64,000 nucleotides of DNA. Origin: Streptomyces sp. cf386. GTDB taxonomy: Bacteria > Actinomycetota > Actinomycetes > Streptomycetales > Streptomycetaceae. Positions 8,799 through 17,435 of the stretch are shown here, piece by piece (within the stretch, counting starts at the first letter, position 1; every line of letters starts with the position of its first letter). Position numbers and translations under genes: made by a program. The stretch covers positions 80,338-144,337 of the forward strand of contig NZ_FNHV01000007.1 in the NCBI RefSeq assembly GCF_900103585.1, read 5' to 3'. The notes below the pieces were generated by a model. The model was not told the DNA's origin. It saw nothing but the letters and a program-made list of their open reading frames with translations, and ran no database searches.

Positions 8799-9950
8799 AT
8801 GCCGTTGACCCCCGAGGACGTGCGGAACAAGCAGTTCACGACCGTCCGCCTCCGAGAAGGCTATGACGAGGACGAGGTCGATGCCTTCCTCGATGAGGTC
8901 GAAGCCGAACTGACGCGCCTGCTCCGCGAGAACGAGGACCTGCGCGCCAAGCTGGCCGCGGCCACGCGCGCTGCTGCCCAGAACCAGCAGAACATGCGCA
9001 AGCCTCCGGAACCGCCACAGGATCAGCAGGGCGGTATGCCTCAGCAGGGCGGGATGCCTCAGCAGGGTGGTATGCCCCAGCAGGGCATGCGCGGTCCCGG
9101 GGCTCCCGTACCCGCCGGGATATCGGGCCCGCCGCAGCAGCAGATGGGTGGCCCCATGGGTGGTCCGCCCCAGCTGCCGAGCGGTGCCCCGCAGCTGCCC
9201 GCCGGTCCCGGCGGTCAGGGTGGCCCTCAGGGGCCCGGTCCGATGGGCCAGGGTCCGGGGCCGATGGGCCAGCCCCCCATGCAGCAGATGGGCGGCCCGA
9301 TGGGCGGTCCTATGGGTGGCCCGATGGGCGGTCCCGGTCAGGGCGGCCCCGGCGGCGACAGCGCCGCACGCGTTCTGTCGCTCGCGCAGCAGACCGCCGA
9401 CCAGGCGATCGCCGAGGCCCGTTCCGAGGCCAACAAGATCGTCGGCGAGGCGCGTTCGCGTGCCGAGGGTCTCGAGCGGGACGCCCGTGCCAAGGCTGAC
9501 GCCCTGGAGCGGGACGCGCAGGAGAAGCACCGCGTCGCGATGGGCTCCCTGGAGTCCGCCCGCGCCACGCTGGAGCGCAAGGTCGAGGACCTGCGCGGCT
9601 TCGAGCGCGAGTACCGCACGCGGCTGAAGTCCTACCTCGAGTCCCAGCTGCGCCAGCTGGAGACCCAGGCGGACGACTCGCTCGCCCCGCCGCGCACCCC
9701 GGCCACGGCATCCCTCCCGCCGTCCCCGGCGCCTTCCATGGCACCGGCCGGCGCGAGCGCCCCGTCGTACGGCGGCAACCAGACGATGGGCGGCGCCCCG
9801 TCTCCGGCTGCTCCGTCCTACGGCGGTCAGCAGCAGATGTCCCCGGCGATGACCCAGCCGATGGCACCGGTCCGGCCGCAGGGCCCGGGCCCCATGGGCC
9901 AGGCCCCGTCGCCGATGCGCGGGTTCCTCATCGACGAGGACGACAACTGA
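8799..9950 (+). CDS. divIVA: Polar growth protein DivIVA
   Basis: Coiled-coil scaffold of 383 residues that assembles at hyphal tips and branch sites and directs apical cell-wall growth; essential in Streptomyces. The N-terminal membrane-binding domain (residues 1-55) contains the typical LTPEDVRNKQFTTVRLREGYDEDEV split motif and a first coiled coil. A low-complexity linker of about 120 residues rich in Gln, Gly, Met and Pro (about 65-187) follows, with tandem QQGGMP and MGGP repeats. A second coiled coil spans about 190-290, starting ARVLSLAQQTADQAIAEA. The tail is Pro/Ser/Gln-rich and ends FLIDEDDN. GAGGTGAAGAG precedes the ATG, and a strong terminator follows the gene. Confidence 0.97.
   Translation: MPLTPEDVRNKQFTTVRLREGYDEDEVDAFLDEVEAELTRLLRENEDLRAKLAAATRAAAQNQQNMRKPPEPPQDQQGGMPQQGGMPQQGGMPQQGMRGPGAPVPAGISGPPQQQMGGPMGGPPQLPSGAPQLPAGPGGQGGPQGPGPMGQGPGPMGQPPMQQMGGPMGGPMGGPMGGPGQGGPGGDSAARVLSLAQQTADQAIAEARSEANKIVGEARSRAEGLERDARAKADALERDAQEKHRVAMGSLESARATLERKVEDLRGFEREYRTRLKSYLESQLRQLETQADDSLAPPRTPATASLPPSPAPSMAPAGASAPSYGGNQTMGGAPSPAAPSYGGQQQMSPAMTQPMAPVRPQGPGPMGQAPSPMRGFLIDEDDN
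9030..9090 (+). repeat. In-frame 18-base tandem repeat in the divIVA linker
   Basis: About three and a half copies of an 18-base unit encoding Gln-Gln-Gly-Gly-Met-Pro lie in the divIVA linker. A related run of Met-Gly-Gly-Pro codons is at about 9287-9335. Because the unit length is a multiple of three, copy-number change would lengthen or shorten the linker without a frameshift. Confidence 0.8.
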
Positions 9951-9986
9951 CGGTTGGTAGTACGCCGTAGGCGTCGGCAGCGTTCA

Positions 9987-10026
9987 GGGCGGGGCCCCGG
10001 ATTTCGATCCGGGGCCCCGCCCTTTT
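9987..10026 (+). terminator. Intrinsic terminator after divIVA
   Basis: A perfect 16-base-pair stem (9987-10002 with 10007-10022) closed by a TTCG tetraloop and followed by TTTT. It lies 37 bases after the divIVA stop and should end transcription of the division cluster. Confidence 0.92.
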
Positions 10027-10093
10027 GCTACGCGTGTTCACGGAGCTTGCGGTCTTTGTTCGGGGTTGGGTGCGGTGTCCTACGTACGCAATG

Positions 10094-10141
10094 CCGAAGG
10101 CCCGGGACCACCAAGATTCTTTGGTGGTCCCGGGCCTTCGG
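10094..10141. terminator. Bidirectional terminator between divIVA and ileS
   Basis: A perfect 21-base-pair stem (10094-10114 with 10121-10141) with a six-base loop, 19 bases beyond the end of the minus-strand ileS. It is placed to stop ileS transcription and any read-through from divIVA. T-rich sequence on either side is short. Confidence 0.85.
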
Positions 10142-10159
10142 TCGTGCGGCTGAGCCTCG

Positions 10160-13100
10160 CTACTGCTTGCGCAGGCGGAACGTCAGAGTCAGGCCCTCGT
10201 CCGTGAACGGGGAGCCGTATGTGTCGTCCGCCTCGCCCTGGGCGAAGTCCGTTGCCAGAACCTCGTCGGCGATGAGCTCGGCGTGCTCGCTCAGGGCCGC
10301 GATCGTCGCCGGGTCCGTCGCCGTCCAGCGCAGGGCGATACGGTCGGCCACGTCCAGGCCGCTGTTCTTGCGGGCCTCCTGGATCAGGCGGATCGCGTCA
10401 CGGGCCAGGCCCGCGCGGCGCAGCTCCTCCGTGATCTCCAAGTCCAGGGCGACCGTCGCGCCGGAGTCGGACGCCACCGACCAACCCTCGCGCGGGGTCT
10501 CCGTGATGATCACCTCGTCCGGAGCCAGGGTGACCGTCTCGCCGTCGACCTCCACCGACGCCGTGCCCTCCCGCAGGGCCAGCGACAGGGCGGCGGCGTC
10601 CGCGTTCGCGACGGCCTTCGCCACATCCTGGACGCGCTTGCCGAACCGCTTGCCCAGGGCGCGGAAGTTGGCCTTGGCGGTGGTGTCGACCAGGCTGCCG
10701 CCCACCTCGGAGAGGGACGCCAGCGACGAGACGTTCAGCTCCTCGGTGATCTGCGTGTGCAGCTCGGGGCCGAGGGCCTCGAAGCCCGCGACCGCCACGA
10801 GAGCACGGGACAGCGGCTGGCGGGTCTTCACACCCGACTCCGCGCGCGTGGCGCGGCCCAGCTCGACCAGGCGGCGGACCAGGACCATCTGCTTCGACAG
10901 CTCGGGGTCGATCGCCGACAGGTCGGCCTCCGGCCAGGAGGAGAGGTGGACCGACTCCGGGGCGCCGGGGGTGACCGGGACGATCAGGTCCTGCCAGACC
11001 CGCTCGGTGATGAACGGGGTCAGCGGGGCCATCAGCTTGGTGACCGTCTCGACGACCTCGTGCAGGGTGCGCAGCGCTGCCTTGTCGCCCTGCCAGAAGC
11101 GGCGACGGGAGCGGCGGACGTACCAGTTGGACAGGTCGTCGACGAACGCCGACAGGAGCTTGCCGGCGCGCTGGGTGTCGTACGCCTCCAGGGACTGGGT
11201 CATCTGGTCGACCAGCGCGTGCAGTTCGGACAGCAGCCAGCGGTCCAGGACCGGGCGGTCGGCCGGGGCCGGGTCGGCAGCGGACGGCGCCCAGTTGGAC
11301 GTACGGGCGTACAGGGCCTGGAAGGCGACCGTGTTCCAGTACGTCAGGAGCGTCTTGCGGACGACCTCCTGGATCGTGCCGTGGCCCACGCGGCGTGCCG
11401 CCCACGGGGAGCCGCCTGCCGCCATGAACCAGCGCACCGCGTCCGCGCCGTGCTGGTCCATCAGCGGGATCGGCTGCAGGATGTTGCCCAGGTGCTTGGA
11501 CATCTTGCGGCCGTCCTCGGCGAGGATGTGGCCGAGGCAGACGACGTTCTCGTACGACGACTTGTCGAAGACGAGCGTGCCGACGGCCATCAGCGTGTAG
11601 AACCAGCCCCGGGTCTGGTCGATGGCCTCGCTGATGAACTGCGCCGGGTAGCGGCTCTCGAACAGCTCCTTGTTCTTGTACGGGTAGCCCCACTGTGCGA
11701 ACGGCATCGAACCCGAGTCGTACCAGGCGTCGATGACCTCCGGCACGCGCGTGGCCGCCTTGCCGCAGCCGTCCTTCGGGCAGGCGAAGGTGACGTCGTC
11801 GATGAACGGGCGGTGCGGGTCAAGCTCGGACTGGTCGGTGCCGGTCAGCTCGGTGAGCTCCGCGCGGGAGCCGACACAGGTGAGGTGGTCGTCCTCACAG
11901 CGCCAGATCGGCAGCGGGGTGCCCCAGTAGCGGTTGCGGGACAGTGCCCAGTCGATGTTGTTGTTCAGCCAGTCGCCGTACCGGCCGTGCTTGACCGTGT
12001 CCGGGAACCAGTTGGTCTTCTCGTTCTCCTGGAGGAGACGGTCCTTGACGGCGGTGGTGCGGATGTACCAGGACGGCTGCGCGTAGTAGAGCAGCGCGGT
12101 GTGGCAGCGCCAGCAGTGTGGGTAGCTGTGCTCGTACGGGATGTGCCGGAAGAGCAGGCCGCGCTGCTGGAGGTCTTCGGTGAGCTTTTCGTCCGCCTTC
12201 TTGAAGAAGACGCCGCCGACCAGGGGGACGTCCTCGTCGAAGGTGCCGTCCGGGCGGACGGGGTTCACGACGGGCAGGCCGTACGCGCGGCAGACCTTGA
12301 GGTCGTCCTCACCGAAGGCGGGGGACTGGTGGACCAGACCCGTGCCGTCCTCGGTGGTGACGTACTCGGCGTTGACCACGTAGTGGGCCGGAGCGGGGAA
12401 CTCGACCAGCTCGAAGGGGCGCTGATACGTCCAGCGCTCCATCTCGGCGCCGGTGAAGGACTGGCCGGTGGTCTCCCAGCCCTCGCCGAGGGCCTTCGCG
12501 ACCAGCGGCTCGGCGACGACGAGCTTCTCCTCGCCGTCGGTCGCGACGACGTAGGTGACCTCGGGGTGCGCGGCCACGGCCGTGTTGGAGACGAGGGTCC
12601 AGGGCGTGGTCGTCCACACGAGGAGCGCGGCCTCGCCGGCGAGCGGGCCCGAGGTGAGCGGGAAACGGACGTACACCGAGGGGTCGACGACCGTCTCGTA
12701 GCCCTGCGCCAGCTCGTGGTCGGACAGGCCGGTGCCGCAGCGCGGGCACCAGGGGGCGACGCGGTGGTCCTGGACCAGCAGGCCCTTGTTGAAGATCTCC
12801 TTGAGCGACCACCAGACGGACTCGATGTACTCGGGTTCCATCGTGACGTAGGCGTCGTCGAGGTCGACCCAGTAGCCCATGCGCGTTGTCAGGTCGGAGA
12901 AGGCGTCGGTGTGGCGGAGCACGGACTCGCGGCACTTGGCGTTGAACTCGGCGATGCCGAACGCCTCGATGTCCTTCTTGCCGCTGAAGCCGAGCTCCTT
13001 CTCCACGGCCAGCTCGACCGGGAGGCCGTGGCAGTCCCAGCCGGCCTTGCGGGCCACGTGGTAGCCGCGCATGGTGCGGAACCGGGGGAAGACGTCCTTG

Positions 13101-13303
13101 AAGACGCGGGCCTCGATGTGGTGGGCGCCGGGCATGCCGTTGGCGGTGGGCGGGCCCTCGTAGAACACCCACTCCGGGCGGCCCTCGGACTGCTCCAGGC
13201 TCTTGGCGAAGATCTTCTGCTCGCGCCAGAAGTCGAGCACGGCGTGCTCGAGGGCGGGCAGGTCGACCTGGGCGGGCACCTGGCGGTACGTCGGCGTTGT
13301 CAT
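10160..13303 (-). CDS. ileS: Isoleucyl-tRNA synthetase, eukaryote-like type 2
   Basis: Class Ia synthetase of 1047 residues that charges tRNA-Ile. The ATP-site first motif, normally HIGH, here reads GAHH (bases 13118-13129, in PTANGMPGAHHIEARVFKD), as in type 2 IleRS. The second motif is in DGRKMSKHLGN. The editing domain begins with VWTTTPWTL. The anticodon-binding region follows WAPSAADPAP, and a C-terminal extension with RLIQEARKNSGLDVADRI completes the chain. The start ATG at 13303 is chosen because GGAGGAAG lies 7 bases upstream and the protein opens MTTPTYRQVPAQVDLPALE; the frame stays open upstream only because it runs through the T-box leader. It is transcribed convergently with the division cluster. 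Confidence 0.97.
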   Translation of the reverse strand: MTTPTYRQVPAQVDLPALEHAVLDFWREQKIFAKSLEQSEGRPEWVFYEGPPTANGMPGAHHIEARVFKDVFPRFRTMRGYHVARKAGWDCHGLPVELAVEKELGFSGKKDIEAFGIAEFNAKCRESVLRHTDAFSDLTTRMGYWVDLDDAYVTMEPEYIESVWWSLKEIFNKGLLVQDHRVAPWCPRCGTGLSDHELAQGYETVVDPSVYVRFPLTSGPLAGEAALLVWTTTPWTLVSNTAVAAHPEVTYVVATDGEEKLVVAEPLVAKALGEGWETTGQSFTGAEMERWTYQRPFELVEFPAPAHYVVNAEYVTTEDGTGLVHQSPAFGEDDLKVCRAYGLPVVNPVRPDGTFDEDVPLVGGVFFKKADEKLTEDLQQRGLLFRHIPYEHSYPHCWRCHTALLYYAQPSWYIRTTAVKDRLLQENEKTNWFPDTVKHGRYGDWLNNNIDWALSRNRYWGTPLPIWRCEDDHLTCVGSRAELTELTGTDQSELDPHRPFIDDVTFACPKDGCGKAATRVPEVIDAWYDSGSMPFAQWGYPYKNKELFESRYPAQFISEAIDQTRGWFYTLMAVGTLVFDKSSYENVVCLGHILAEDGRKMSKHLGNILQPIPLMDQHGADAVRWFMAAGGSPWAARRVGHGTIQEVVRKTLLTYWNTVAFQALYARTSNWAPSAADPAPADRPVLDRWLLSELHALVDQMTQSLEAYDTQRAGKLLSAFVDDLSNWYVRRSRRRFWQGDKAALRTLHEVVETVTKLMAPLTPFITERVWQDLIVPVTPGAPESVHLSSWPEADLSAIDPELSKQMVLVRRLVELGRATRAESGVKTRQPLSRALVAVAGFEALGPELHTQITEELNVSSLASLSEVGGSLVDTTAKANFRALGKRFGKRVQDVAKAVANADAAALSLALREGTASVEVDGETVTLAPDEVIITETPREGWSVASDSGATVALDLEITEELRRAGLARDAIRLIQEARKNSGLDVADRIALRWTATDPATIAALSEHAELIADEVLATDFAQGEADDTYGSPFTDEGLTLTFRLRKQ

Positions 13304-13310
13304 CAGCGAG

Positions 13311-13602
13311 CTTCCTCCGGCGGACTTGCTGCCTTCCGTCCGGAGGGACGAGAGCCGTGTCTTTCCGTACGCCGGTTTCGGCGCGCTCCCGCGGTACCAC
13401 CCTCCTTGGCCCTCCGACGCGGGGTATGCGCCGATGAGCCCCCTCATTGGGGTCGCGATGCCGGTTCTACTCGCCTTCGAGAGGCTTTCTTCCGGCGGCT
13501 CCGGGGTGATCTTCACGTCGCGCTCGCCCCCGGGCTTCCACCGTCCCCGGGTCGCTCTGGGCTGCGTACGCCGCTACTCGTCCCCATCCATGCTTTTCGC
13601 TC
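13311..13602 (-). promoter_or_regulatory. Translational T-box riboswitch of ileS
   Basis: Leader RNA upstream of ileS. The T-box sequence TGGTACCGCGG, which pairs with the free acceptor end of uncharged tRNA, is complement 13389-13399. An ATC isoleucine specifier lies in a short stem I region at complement 13508-13510 (context GAAGATCACC). The ileS Shine-Dalgarno (complement 13311-13318) can pair with an upstream CCTCCGGAC at complement 13338-13346, giving a sequestrator helix, while no T-run terminator is present. This is the pattern of actinobacterial ileS T-boxes, which open the ribosome site when tRNA-Ile is uncharged. The 5' edge is estimated. Confidence 0.88.
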
Positions 13603-13897
13603 CGCCCAGTGTACGGCGCCGCGCGGACAGCGGCCGACCGGATTTCCGGGCCGTGGGGGTGGGGACTCGGTTCAGGCCGGGCTGACCCGAATGGCGCGGT
13701 ACGTGTGTTCGGAATCTGGGACGTTCGGCTCGGCGGCATACCCGGCGGGGAGCTGGGCACAACGCATGCAGGTCGGCCGCGCGACATGTGCGAGGCGGGC
13801 GAATCGGGCGGTGTGCCCCGTTGCCGCGGGACTCAAGTCGATTTATCGTCCCAGCACGATTCGCGAGCAAGATCACAATATGTGAAGGGGCCGCGGC
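13603..13897. promoter_or_regulatory. Divergent promoter region between ileS leader and the DksA-like gene
   Basis: No convincing gene is present. On the minus strand a TACACT hexamer (complement 13609-13614) is a candidate -10 box for the ileS leader, without a good -35. On the plus strand TTGCCG (13821-13826), a 17-base spacer and TATCGT (13844-13849) make a reasonable promoter for the gene at 13898. GAAGGGG near 13881-13887 serves as its ribosome site. Confidence 0.4.
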
Positions 13898-15199
13898 ATG
13901 GTGGCGAAGAAGACCGCCGTAGAGCAGTCGGCGTCGAGCAGATCCACACATGCGGATGCGGCCGACGGTGCGGCCAAGAACGTGGGTGGGAAGAAGGCTG
14001 CGCAGGGGGGTACCGCGGGGGCGGGGGCGCGGGGTGGGAAGTCGGTGAAGTCGGTGAAGTCGGCCGCGAAAGGGGCTGCGAAGTCCGGCGGGAAAGCGGT
14101 GGGGAGGAAGGCGGAGGCTCCTGAGGCGGTCGGTAAGAAGGCTGCCGCGTCGAAGATCGCCGCCAAGGAGGGCGCCGTCGAGAAGGCGGCGGCGAAGAAG
14201 GTGACCGCTTCCCAGAGCGCTGCTGCGAAGAAGGTGGTCGAGGGGGAGGGGGCGGGGCAGAAGGCGGCCGAGAAAGCCGTCTCCAGGGGGAGCGCCGGCA
14301 AGGGAACGGCGGCCGATCAGGGCGTCGGGAAGAAGGCAGTCGCGACGGTCGCGGGGAAGGCAGGTGCCGGGAAGGAGGCGGCCACGAAGGCGGCCGGGAG
14401 GGCGGGCGCCGGGAAAGAGACGGCCGGTAAGAGGGCCTCCGGTGGGCAGGGCGCCGGTGTGGTGGCGGGCGCTGTGGAAGGGGCTGTGGTGGAAGAAGCC
14501 GTCGTGGAAGCGGGCGCTGTCGAGAAGGGCACCTCAGGGAGGAGTGCCCCCAAGAAGAGCGCGGCCAAGAAAGACGCGGTCAAGAAGAGCGCCTCCGGCA
14601 AGAGGGCGGTCAAGGGGAGCGCGGGTGCGCAGGGAGCGGCCGGGAAGCGCGCGGTCGCCGAGAGCAGGGTCAAGAAGGTCGGCGCGGCGCAGGCCGCGGA
14701 GCAGACGGGAGCCACGACGGTGGTTGCGAAGAAGACTCCTGGCACGGCCGCGGCGGCGAAGACCGCCGTTCCCAAGGCACGCCTCGCCGCGGTGGTGGAG
14801 CCCGGCGAGCTCGCGGTGCGCCCCGGTGAGGACCCCTGGACCACGGAGGAGGTCGAGGAGGCGCGGGCCGAGCTGATGGCCGAGGTGATGCGGCTGCGTG
14901 AGGAGATCACGTCGTCCGAGCAGTCCCTCGTCGGCCTGATGCGGGACTCCGGGGACGGCGCGGGCGACGACCAGGCCGACACCGGCGCGAAGAACATCAC
15001 GCGCGAGCACGAGCTGGCGCTCGCCGCCAACGCGCGCGAGATGCTCGAACAGACCGAGCGTGCCCTGGAGCGGCTCGACGCCGGCACGTACGGCCTGTGC
15101 GAGAACTGCGGCAACCCGATCGGCAAGGCACGGATGCAGGCCTTCCCGCGCGCGACCCTCTGCGTCGAGTGCAAGCAGAAGCAGGAACGCCGGTACTGA
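13898..15199 (+). CDS. TraR/DksA-family zinc-finger protein with histone H1-like N-terminal arm
   Basis: A 433-residue protein in two unlike parts. Residues 1 to about 297 are low-complexity, almost all Lys, Ala, Gly, Val, Glu and Ser in KKAA-type repeats, resembling histone H1 tails or bacterial HU extensions and likely to bind nucleic acid. The C-terminal part (about 298-433) starts after VVEPGELAVRPGEDPW, has a helical hairpin with EEVEEARAELMAEVMRLREE, and ends in a four-cysteine zinc finger, CENC then CVEC 17 residues later, typical of TraR/DksA proteins that act in the RNA polymerase secondary channel. The arm keeps codon-level frame and GC bias, so it is real. Alternatives: a nucleoid protein rather than a stringent-response factor. 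Confidence 0.85.
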   Translation: MVAKKTAVEQSASSRSTHADAADGAAKNVGGKKAAQGGTAGAGARGGKSVKSVKSAAKGAAKSGGKAVGRKAEAPEAVGKKAAASKIAAKEGAVEKAAAKKVTASQSAAAKKVVEGEGAGQKAAEKAVSRGSAGKGTAADQGVGKKAVATVAGKAGAGKEAATKAAGRAGAGKETAGKRASGGQGAGVVAGAVEGAVVEEAVVEAGAVEKGTSGRSAPKKSAAKKDAVKKSASGKRAVKGSAGAQGAAGKRAVAESRVKKVGAAQAAEQTGATTVVAKKTPGTAAAAKTAVPKARLAAVVEPGELAVRPGEDPWTTEEVEEARAELMAEVMRLREEITSSEQSLVGLMRDSGDGAGDDQADTGAKNITREHELALAANAREMLEQTERALERLDAGTYGLCENCGNPIGKARMQAFPRATLCVECKQKQERRY

Positions 15200-15269
15200 C
15201 CGGTAGGCGGGTGCCCCTGGACGTGCCGTACTCTCGTGCTCAGTCAGGTACCTAGGTTGAGGGACTCAC

Positions 15270-15881
15270 GTGGCAGAGGCGGAGCGCATCATCGGTACGC
15301 CGGATACCCCAGAGGCGGCGGGAGCCGAGTCGGAGCGGTCCGACGCGGACGCGAAGGCTGACGCGTCGCAGTCCGGCACGGCCGAGCGGCCCCGGGGCAA
15401 GCGCCGGATCGCCGTGCTGTTCGGAGTCGCCGCGTTCGCGTACGCCCTTGACCTGATCAGCAAGATGATCGTGGTAGCCAAGCTGGAGCATCACCCGCCG
15501 ATCGAGATCATCGGGGACTGGCTGAAGTTCGAGGCGATCCGCAACGCGGGCGCGGCCTTCGGCTTCGGCGAGGCCTTCACCGTGATCTTCACGGTGATCG
15601 CGGCGGCCGTGATCGTGGTGATCGCCCGGCTCGCCCGCAAGCTGTACAGCCTGCCCTGGGCGATCGCGCTCGGCATGCTGCTCGGCGGTGCGCTCGGCAA
15701 CCTCACCGACCGGATCTTCCGCTCACCGGGCGTCTTCGAGGGCGCGGTCGTGGACTTCATCGCGCCCAAGCACTTCGCCGTGTTCAACCTGGCCGACTCG
15801 GCGATCGTGTGCGGCGGCATCCTGATCGTGCTGCTGTCGTTCAAGGGGCTGGACCCGGACGGGACCGTCCACAAGGACTGA
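15270..15881 (+). CDS. lspA: Lipoprotein signal peptidase LspA
   Basis: Membrane aspartyl peptidase of 203 residues that cleaves signal peptides from diacylglyceryl-modified prolipoproteins, the step after Lgt, whose gene is also in this window. A charged N-terminal extension of about 47 residues precedes four membrane spans. Conserved family blocks are RNAGAAFGFG, GGALGNLTDRIFR (first catalytic aspartate) and VVDFIAPKHFAVFNLADSAI (second catalytic aspartate). The GTG start follows GTTGAGGG with about 6 bases spacing. The gap from the previous gene is 70 bases. RluD follows 72 bases later, a common lspA-rluD pairing in bacteria. Confidence 0.96.
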   Translation: MAEAERIIGTPDTPEAAGAESERSDADAKADASQSGTAERPRGKRRIAVLFGVAAFAYALDLISKMIVVAKLEHHPPIEIIGDWLKFEAIRNAGAAFGFGEAFTVIFTVIAAAVIVVIARLARKLYSLPWAIALGMLLGGALGNLTDRIFRSPGVFEGAVVDFIAPKHFAVFNLADSAIVCGGILIVLLSFKGLDPDGTVHKD

Positions 15882-15953
15882 GCCCGCGAGGCCGCCCGAG
15901 GTTATCCACAGGCTCCGTACGGGGGTGTCTCACCCGTCCGGCATACTCGTCGG

Positions 15954-16898
15954 GTGAGCACGATTCCCGAGATCCGTACCCTGCCCGTGCCCGACGGCCT
16001 GGAGGGCGAGCGCGTCGACGCCGCCATCTCCCGCATGTTCGGCTTCTCCCGTACGAAGGCGGCGGAGCTCGCCGCCGCGGGGAAGGTCACGGTCGACGGG
16101 TCGGTGGTCGGGAAGTCCGAGCGGGTGCACGGCGGGGCCTGGCTCGAGGTCGAGATGCCGCAGGCGCCCGCGCCGGTGCAGATCGTCGCCGAGCCGGTCG
16201 AGGGCATGGAGATCGTCCACGACGACGATGACGTGGTGGTGATCGTCAAGCCGGTCGGCGTCGCCGCACACCCCAGTCCCGGTTGGACCGGGCCGACCGT
16301 CATCGGCGGGCTGGCCGCGGCCGGCTACCGGATCTCCACCTCCGGTGCCGCCGAGCGCCAGGGCATCGTGCACCGGCTCGACGTGGGCACGTCGGGGCTG
16401 ATGGCCGTCGCCAAGTCCGAGTACGCGTACACGTCGCTGAAGCGCCAGTTCAAGGAGCGCACGGTCGACAAGCGGTACCACACCCTCGTCCAGGGCCACC
16501 CCGACCCGACCAGCGGCACCATCGACGCGCCTATCGGCCGCCACCCCAACCACGACTACAAGTGGGCTGTCACGGCCGAGGGCAAGCCGTCCGTCACGCA
16601 CTACGACCTCATCGAGGCGTTCCGCGCGGCCTCGCTGCTCGACGTGAAACTGGAGACCGGCCGCACCCACCAGATCCGCGTCCACATGGCGGCCCATCGC
16701 CACCCCTGTGTCGGCGACCTCACCTACGGCGCCGACCCGACCCTCGCCAAGCGGCTCCGCCTGACCCGCCAGTGGCTGCACGCCGTCCGGCTCGGCTTCG
16801 AGCACCCCGGGGACGGGCAGTGGGTGGAGTTCGAGAGCGGCTACCCGGCCGACCTGCAGAAGGCTCTGGACCAGGTCCGTGAGGAGACGTGGGCATGA
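15954..16898 (+). CDS. 23S rRNA pseudouridine synthase, RluA/RluD family
   Basis: A 314-residue pseudouridine synthase. An N-terminal S4-like RNA-binding domain (about residues 10-75, RVDAAISRMFGFSRTKAAELAAAGKV) precedes the catalytic domain. The active-site motif GIVHRLDVGTSGLMAVAKS near residue 140 carries the catalytic aspartate, and TGRTHQIRVHMAAHRHP is the second conserved block. By family it should modify 23S rRNA in helix 69 (RluD type), but RluA/RluC specificity cannot be excluded from sequence alone. It follows lspA and overlaps the next gene by four bases (ATGA), suggesting co-translation. Confidence 0.92.
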   Translation: MSTIPEIRTLPVPDGLEGERVDAAISRMFGFSRTKAAELAAAGKVTVDGSVVGKSERVHGGAWLEVEMPQAPAPVQIVAEPVEGMEIVHDDDDVVVIVKPVGVAAHPSPGWTGPTVIGGLAAAGYRISTSGAAERQGIVHRLDVGTSGLMAVAKSEYAYTSLKRQFKERTVDKRYHTLVQGHPDPTSGTIDAPIGRHPNHDYKWAVTAEGKPSVTHYDLIEAFRAASLLDVKLETGRTHQIRVHMAAHRHPCVGDLTYGADPTLAKRLRLTRQWLHAVRLGFEHPGDGQWVEFESGYPADLQKALDQVREETWA

Positions 16899-17377
16899 GC
16901 TCTCCGGCGGCCGTCCCGTCGTATGCCGTCCGCGTCGCCGAGGAGCCGGCCGACCGCGAGGCCTGTTTCGCGGTGCGCAAGGAGGTCTTCGTCGGGGAGC
17001 AGGGGGTTCCCGAGGACATCGAGTACGACGCCTACGACGCCACCGCCGTGCATGTGCTGGCGATCCGGGAGGACGGCGTGCCGCTCGGGACCGGTCGGCT
17101 GCTGTACGGCGAGGCGGCCTCGGCGAAGGTCGACGGTGATCCGTCGGTGGGGTCGCTGGGGCGGCTCGCGGTGACGCAGGCGGCGCGTGGGCTCGGTGTC
17201 GGGGCGGCCCTGGTGCGGGCCATCGAGGAGGCGGCACGCGCGCGTGGGCTCGCGGCCGTGGATCTGCACGCGCAGACGCACGCGCTGGGGTTCTACGAGC
17301 GGCTGGGGTACGTGGCCTACGGGCCGGAGTTCCCTGACGCGGGGATACCGCACCGGGCGATGCGGCGCGCTCTGTAG
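16895..17377 (+). CDS. GNAT-family N-acetyltransferase (ElaA-like)
   Basis: Small acetyl-CoA-dependent N-acetyltransferase of 160 residues. The acetyl-CoA pyrophosphate loop is in RLAVTQAARGLGVGAALVRA, and the C-terminal block HALGFYERLGYVAYGPEF followed by DAGIPHRAM is characteristic of ElaA-like GNATs. The start ATG overlaps the rluD stop as ATGA and has GAGGAG eight bases upstream; the GTG six bases earlier sits too close to that ribosome site. The substrate is unknown. The gene is probably co-transcribed with lspA and the pseudouridine synthase. Confidence 0.85.
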   Translation: MSSPAAVPSYAVRVAEEPADREACFAVRKEVFVGEQGVPEDIEYDAYDATAVHVLAIREDGVPLGTGRLLYGEAASAKVDGDPSVGSLGRLAVTQAARGLGVGAALVRAIEEAARARGLAAVDLHAQTHALGFYERLGYVAYGPEFPDAGIPHRAMRRAL

Positions 17378-17435
17378 CCGAGGAGCCCGTAAGCGCTGGT
17401 GAGGATGGTGCCGTGGCAGGCTTGAGGTCTGCCTT

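Noticed and set aside
13304..13516. Longer ileS reading frame starting at 13516
   Set aside because: The extra 71 codons run through the T-box leader; a strong ribosome site and conserved N-terminus support the start at 13303.
10283..13885. 1200-codon plus-strand open frame opposite ileS
   Set aside because: It is the antisense shadow of a GC-rich gene; ileS has full motifs and the frame has no recognisable domain.
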